From: an uncultured Geobacter sp.
Lineage (GTDB): Bacteria; Desulfobacterota; Desulfuromonadia; Geobacterales; Geobacteraceae
Assembly (NCBI GenBank): GCA_937886325.1
Contig: CALABV010000230.1
Span: forward strand, 1 to 17,290
Length of the DNA: 17,290 nt
Reading direction: 5' to 3'
A program made the translations under genes and the position numbers. How positions within the stretch are numbered: the stretch's first letter is position 1; each line of letters starts with the position of its first letter. Under the pieces are notes generated by a model. It was not told the DNA's origin, ran no database searches, and saw only the letters and a list, made by a program, of their open reading frames with translations. Below are positions 14,601-17,290 of this stretch, one piece after another.

Positions 14601-15547
14601 GCTATCAGGGAAAGATCTCGGGAGAAAAATTCCAGTTTCTCTACCTTCCGGAACTGCAGGTCCAGGGCAGTCCGGCCCTCGATTTCACGGGAACCACCGC
14701 CGCGATCACCGTACGGGGCGAGATGGCCATCCCCGAACTGCTGGTCACGGACAGCCGCACCCCGGCGCCGGTCCGCCCCAGCCGTGACGTGGTGGTCGTG
14801 GACGCTCCGGCAAAGGCCTCCCGCTCATTCCCCCTGGCCGTGGATGCGCAGATCCGGGTGAAATTCGGCGACAAGGTGTTCGTCCGGGCCGCCGGAATCG
14901 ACGCACGGCTCGGCGGAAATGTCGACCTGACCATGCGCGGCCCCGACGATATCAGGGGTAAGGGCGAAGTGCGGGTGGCAAAGGGGAGCTACAAGGCCTA
15001 CGGGGTCAACCTGGAAATCACCAAGGGACGGCTGGTATTCCTGGGCGGGCCGGTCTCCCGGCCGAACCTGGACATCCTGGCCCTGCGCACCGTCGGAGAG
15101 GTAAAGGCGGGCGTCATCCTCGGCGGCACGCTCCAGAGCCCGGTAGTCCGGCTGTACTCGGAGCCGGGCATGACCGACAGCGACATCATGGCCTACATCG
15201 TCCTCGGCCGCGCCCTCAGCGGGGACCAGGGACAGGCAAACGCGGTCATGAGCGCGGCGGGCCTGCTCCTTTCCGCGGGGCAGTCGGCAGTGCTCCGGGA
15301 GCAGATCACCGATCGTTTCGGCATCGACACCTTCGGCATGGAGCAGGACAAAACCGACGTCACCCGGTCGCTGGTTACGGTGGGCAAATACCTGACGCCG
15401 AGACTCTTCCTCAGCTACGGTCGCTCCCTGTTCTCCCCCACGCAGTTCCTGCGTGCCCGCTACACCTTCTCCGAACGGTGGGAGGTGGAGACATGGACCG
15501 GGACGGAAAGCGGAATCGATGTATACTACAAGATAAACTTCAACTGA
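11636..15547 (+). CDS. tamB: TamB-like translocation/lipid-transport protein
   Basis: A 1303-residue AsmA/TamB-family protein. One N-terminal membrane anchor (about 7-29) is followed by a very long, repetitive beta-rich region of alternating short hydrophobic strands and Gly turns. A C-terminal TamB (DUF490) domain, about 950-1303, ends in the beta-strand run ...DVYYKINFN. TamB-like proteins form a hydrophobic groove that bridges the two membranes. They are implicated in outer-membrane protein insertion with TamA and, for YhdP/TamB/YdbH, in phospholipid transport. The 4-bp ATGA overlap with tamA means coupled translation. Length is normal, with no frameshift noticed. Confidence 0.93.
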   Translation: MRKGLLRGALLFLVLLFLGAIALIGWLVATPEGARLLLETAASAANARMEIGRLEGRLVDGLRLENATLRVAAMTVRVKALNLDWSPLPLLVGNLSVERLHARGVQIRDDRPESTEPTDLSWPILSGPLARLSGRIGSLDVRDVSYQRLTATPAVFSRISARVDLLHGRVALTGLSLASPQGNADGAAGISFREPHLNLFATVVPSQQVAGFGRILLLCGLAPGRGEEHAAGAIRAVAVGKERRLELTTGIGITRTRISFRDLALSEAERSGRLTGKGSISFSGPAPEILLALRAEKLDLSPEIPSLPPVTGSLDLSGSIDRYRGGFRFVTTGPGWRTASLAGNVSGTTNGLDIVLDRGAWLDGALTGALEAGWTEGLSLTAALRGRKLNPARITPDWTGVVNLDLNAALRSTDTSPLSGKVEGRLLDSRLRGRSLSGQVTARLSGNSLLLDRLLLQGRGFDIRASGDLARDIAFAVRADDLGGLVPGSAGSLLAEGKIRRRDGRIGGNLSGRATSLKMGALRAGTASFTADMGDTAGRPLKLRLNARNLGYGGFSSTETQLDISGVMARHVILLDISSPPASLKAVLEGGYRDSAWQGTITRLSGSDGVGPWSLEKPAALKVSKSGASILSIVLTGVPGERIEAGGEMNFSPAYGYLNARWQRLNLARFAPRNGEGSVIGSSSGNLSLAAPAGSWSRIAANVDFTGTAASGEHRVEVRSGSLRVETVGRELRAAADLTTARDGRLRASCTAPSPTGIALPERGAFTIGLEGGDFRAIRPWLPAGLSLEGGVAAQASGEWLPSRKLVLRGSATVGKGSVSLQRKGGTLRADMKAASLSWDWRDETLGGSLDLDLADTGRVRGEFRLPIPARIPATISPDGPVSITVSGNVRENGILAALFPGMLQESRGKLELEARVGDTWRNPRYGGRLLLSEAAVSLPRAGVRFKDIRVSALLEDNSIRVDSFSARSGPGSLSGSALVRLKDWKVDSYQGKISGEKFQFLYLPELQVQGSPALDFTGTTAAITVRGEMAIPELLVTDSRTPAPVRPSRDVVVVDAPAKASRSFPLAVDAQIRVKFGDKVFVRAAGIDARLGGNVDLTMRGPDDIRGKGEVRVAKGSYKAYGVNLEITKGRLVFLGGPVSRPNLDILALRTVGEVKAGVILGGTLQSPVVRLYSEPGMTDSDIMAYIVLGRALSGDQGQANAVMSAAGLLLSAGQSAVLREQITDRFGIDTFGMEQDKTDVTRSLVTVGKYLTPRLFLSYGRSLFSPTQFLRARYTFSERWEVETWTGTESGIDVYYKINFN

Positions 15548-15580
15548 CGCCCTGTAATCACTGCTATCGCGAGGTGCGGA

Positions 15581-17230
15581 ATGAAACGTTTCCTTCTTGT
15601 TCTGCTGACGATCCTGATCCCCGTCACCGGCCATGCGGCCACAGCCGGGAAACAGCCGAAAGCTCCTCCGACACCCCCCCCGACCGTCGTGACGGAAGCG
15701 GCGCCGGTCGCTCTCGACGGCACCGAGCTCTTCCGCATCCGCAAGAGGGTCCTGTCACTCTCTCCCCAGGAGCGCGCGCGGGCAATCACGACCCGACTCA
15801 CACGGCTCGCGGATAATCCCCTCACCCCGCGAAACCCGGTAACGGTCTTCGACGGTGAGACATCCAGCGATCTTGCAGCCGGAGAACTCGTACTCATGGT
15901 GGTAACCGACCAGGACGCCGTCGCCGAGGGAAAGACCCGGGCCGTTCTGGCACGGGAATATGCCGCCAGAATCAACGCCACGCTTGAGAAACACCGGGAG
16001 GAGAGGAGCCTTCGCAGGCTCCTCGAGGGGGGTCTCTACGCGCTCCTGGCAACCGCTGTCCTGATTGCGGCACTGCTTTTCTTCCGCGGTCTTTTCCCGC
16101 GCATCTATGGAAGGATCGATTCGTGGCGCACGGACAGGATACGCTCCGTGAAAATACAGTCCTTCGAGATCCTTACCGCCGACCGCATCGCGTCGGGCCT
16201 GGTCTTCCTCGCCAGGGCGACGCGGGTAGTGCTCGTGCTCCTGCTGCTCTACTTCTACATCCCCCTCGTCTTCAGCTTCTTCCCCTGGACGAGCGGTTAT
16301 GCATCAACGCTCCTGGACTATGCCCTTGCCCCGCTGCATGCCATGGGATCGGCCGTGGCCACCTACCTGCCGAAGCTCGTCTTCGTGGCCGTCATCATCC
16401 TGGTGATGCGCTACGTCATCAAAGGAGTAAGCCTCCTGTTCGCGGAGATGGAAAAGGGGAGCATCGCCATCTCGGGCTTCTACCCGGAGTGGGCGGAACC
16501 CACCTTCAAGATTGTCCGTTTCCTGCTCATAGCCTTTACGGCGGTAATCGTCTTCCCCTATCTCCCCGGTTCCGATTCTCCTGCCTTCAAAGGGGTGTCC
16601 ATCTTTCTCGGCGTGCTCTTTTCCCTGGGATCCACATCGGCGGTCGCCAATGTCATCGCCGGCATCATCCTGACCTACACCCGCGCCTTCAGCATCGGCG
16701 ATCGGGTCAGGATCAACGACACCACCGGCGACGTTCTGGAAAAGAGCCTCCTGGCGACCCATATCCGCACCATCAAGAACGTGGACATAACCATCCCCAA
16801 CTCACTGGTGCTGGGAAGCCACATCCTCAACTACAGTGCCCTGTCGCGGGAAAAGAACCTGATCCTCCACACCAGCGTCACCATCGGCTACGACGCGCCA
16901 TGGCGAACGGTGCACGAACTCCTCATCAGCGCGGCCCTGGCGACCGAACGCATTCTCGGGGAACCCCGCCCCTTCGTCCTGCAGACGGCCCTCAACGACT
17001 TCTACGTGACCTACGAGCTGAACGCGTACACCGACGCCCCCCATGCCATGGCACAGACCTATTCGGACCTGCACCGGAACATCCAGGACGCCTTCAACCA
17101 GGGGGGCGTGGAGATCATGTCGCCCCACTACGCCCAGATCCGGGACGGCAACCGCACCACGATTCCGGAGGAGTACCTGTCAGAGGGATACCAGCCGGGA
17201 GGGATACGGATCACGTCGGACAAGGGCTGA
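15581..17230 (+). CDS. Large MscS-family mechanosensitive channel with signal peptide and periplasmic domain
   Basis: A 549-residue inner-membrane channel. An N-terminal signal sequence (1-20, cut near GHA-A) is followed by a Pro-rich linker (24-34) and a periplasmic region to about 148. TM segments lie near 151-170, 209-235, 262-283 and 310-328. The pore helix (about 336-366), FSLGSTSAVANVIAGIIL, is the TM3 signature. The beta domain carries SIGDRVRIND (371-380) and VDITIPNS (401-408), both canonical MscS. It releases solutes on hypo-osmotic shock. GAGGTG (15571-15576) precedes the ATG. It lies 33 bp after tamB with no terminator, so it probably belongs to the tamAB operon. It complements the osmolyte genes to the left. 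Confidence 0.93.
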   Translation: MKRFLLVLLTILIPVTGHAATAGKQPKAPPTPPPTVVTEAAPVALDGTELFRIRKRVLSLSPQERARAITTRLTRLADNPLTPRNPVTVFDGETSSDLAAGELVLMVVTDQDAVAEGKTRAVLAREYAARINATLEKHREERSLRRLLEGGLYALLATAVLIAALLFFRGLFPRIYGRIDSWRTDRIRSVKIQSFEILTADRIASGLVFLARATRVVLVLLLLYFYIPLVFSFFPWTSGYASTLLDYALAPLHAMGSAVATYLPKLVFVAVIILVMRYVIKGVSLLFAEMEKGSIAISGFYPEWAEPTFKIVRFLLIAFTAVIVFPYLPGSDSPAFKGVSIFLGVLFSLGSTSAVANVIAGIILTYTRAFSIGDRVRINDTTGDVLEKSLLATHIRTIKNVDITIPNSLVLGSHILNYSALSREKNLILHTSVTIGYDAPWRTVHELLISAALATERILGEPRPFVLQTALNDFYVTYELNAYTDAPHAMAQTYSDLHRNIQDAFNQGGVEIMSPHYAQIRDGNRTTIPEEYLSEGYQPGGIRITSDKG

Positions 17231-17235
17231 CCCTT

Positions 17236-17290
17236 CGACTCCGCTCAGGGACCGCGACTCCGCTCAGGGACCGCGACTCCGCTCAGGGAC
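17236..17290. repeat. 19-bp tandem repeat, cut by the window edge
   Basis: CGACTCCGCTCAGGGACCG repeats with a period of 19 bp starting at 17236, 17255 and 17274. The third unit runs into the window end, so the copy number is unknown. The first unit with its 5' flank, CCTTCGACTCCGCTCAGG (17232-17249), is the reverse complement of 3492-3509. Confidence 0.85.

Noticed and set aside
17236..17290. CRISPR array
   Set aside because: The 19-bp units are directly adjacent, with no spacers, so this is a plain tandem repeat.

Overview
The window reads as a stretch of chromosome from a GC-rich Gram-negative bacterium. An outer-membrane TamA/TamB pair shows the cell envelope type. A radical SAM/SPASM protein with a very cysteine-rich tail resembles a family I associate with Geobacter relatives. 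A Geobacter-like member of the Desulfuromonadales is my best guess, at moderate confidence. There are no tRNA or rRNA genes, insertion sequences, CRISPR arrays or phage genes. Eleven protein-coding genes fill almost all of it.

Layout. 1-184: a heptamer repeat tract around a hairpin, no gene. 185-1585 (-): radical SAM/SPASM protein, divergent from 1719-3035 (+), a glycerate 2-kinase followed 1 nt later by a HIT-family protein (3037-3477). 3592-4464 (-): a diacylglycerol-kinase-family lipid kinase, convergent with HIT. 4465-4885: a long intergenic region ending in the promoter and leader of a small heat-shock protein (4886-5389, +) with its own intrinsic terminator. 5531-8770 (-): a tight three-gene operon, transcribed gpgS-like glycosyltransferase, then a second glycosyltransferase, then a small multi-TM protein. 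8945-9772 (+): a mannosyl-3-phosphoglycerate-phosphatase-like HAD enzyme, divergent from that operon. 9855-17230 (+): tamA, tamB and a large MscS channel. 17231-17290: a 19-bp tandem repeat whose core also occurs, inverted, at 3492-3509.

How the genes work together. The most interesting unit is 5531-9772. A GT81-type glucosyl-3-phosphoglycerate synthase, a second GT-A glycosyltransferase and a phosphoglycerate-glycoside phosphatase are what is needed to build a glycosylglycerate or diglycosylglycerate osmolyte, comparable to the mannosylglucosylglycerate route of Petrotoga. They are arranged around back-to-back promoters, and a channel-like membrane protein is built into the operon. A full MscS channel lies further along. 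Glycerate kinase nearby could recycle glycerate from such solutes, but that is only an inference. The tamA-tamB-mscS run is an envelope-maintenance operon.

Regulatory signals that can be read directly include good -35/-10 pairs before gckA, hsp20, gpgS and the HAD gene. The gckA promoter places the start site on the ATG, so its mRNA is probably leaderless. A CRP/FNR-type dyad sits at about -41.5 of the radical SAM promoter.
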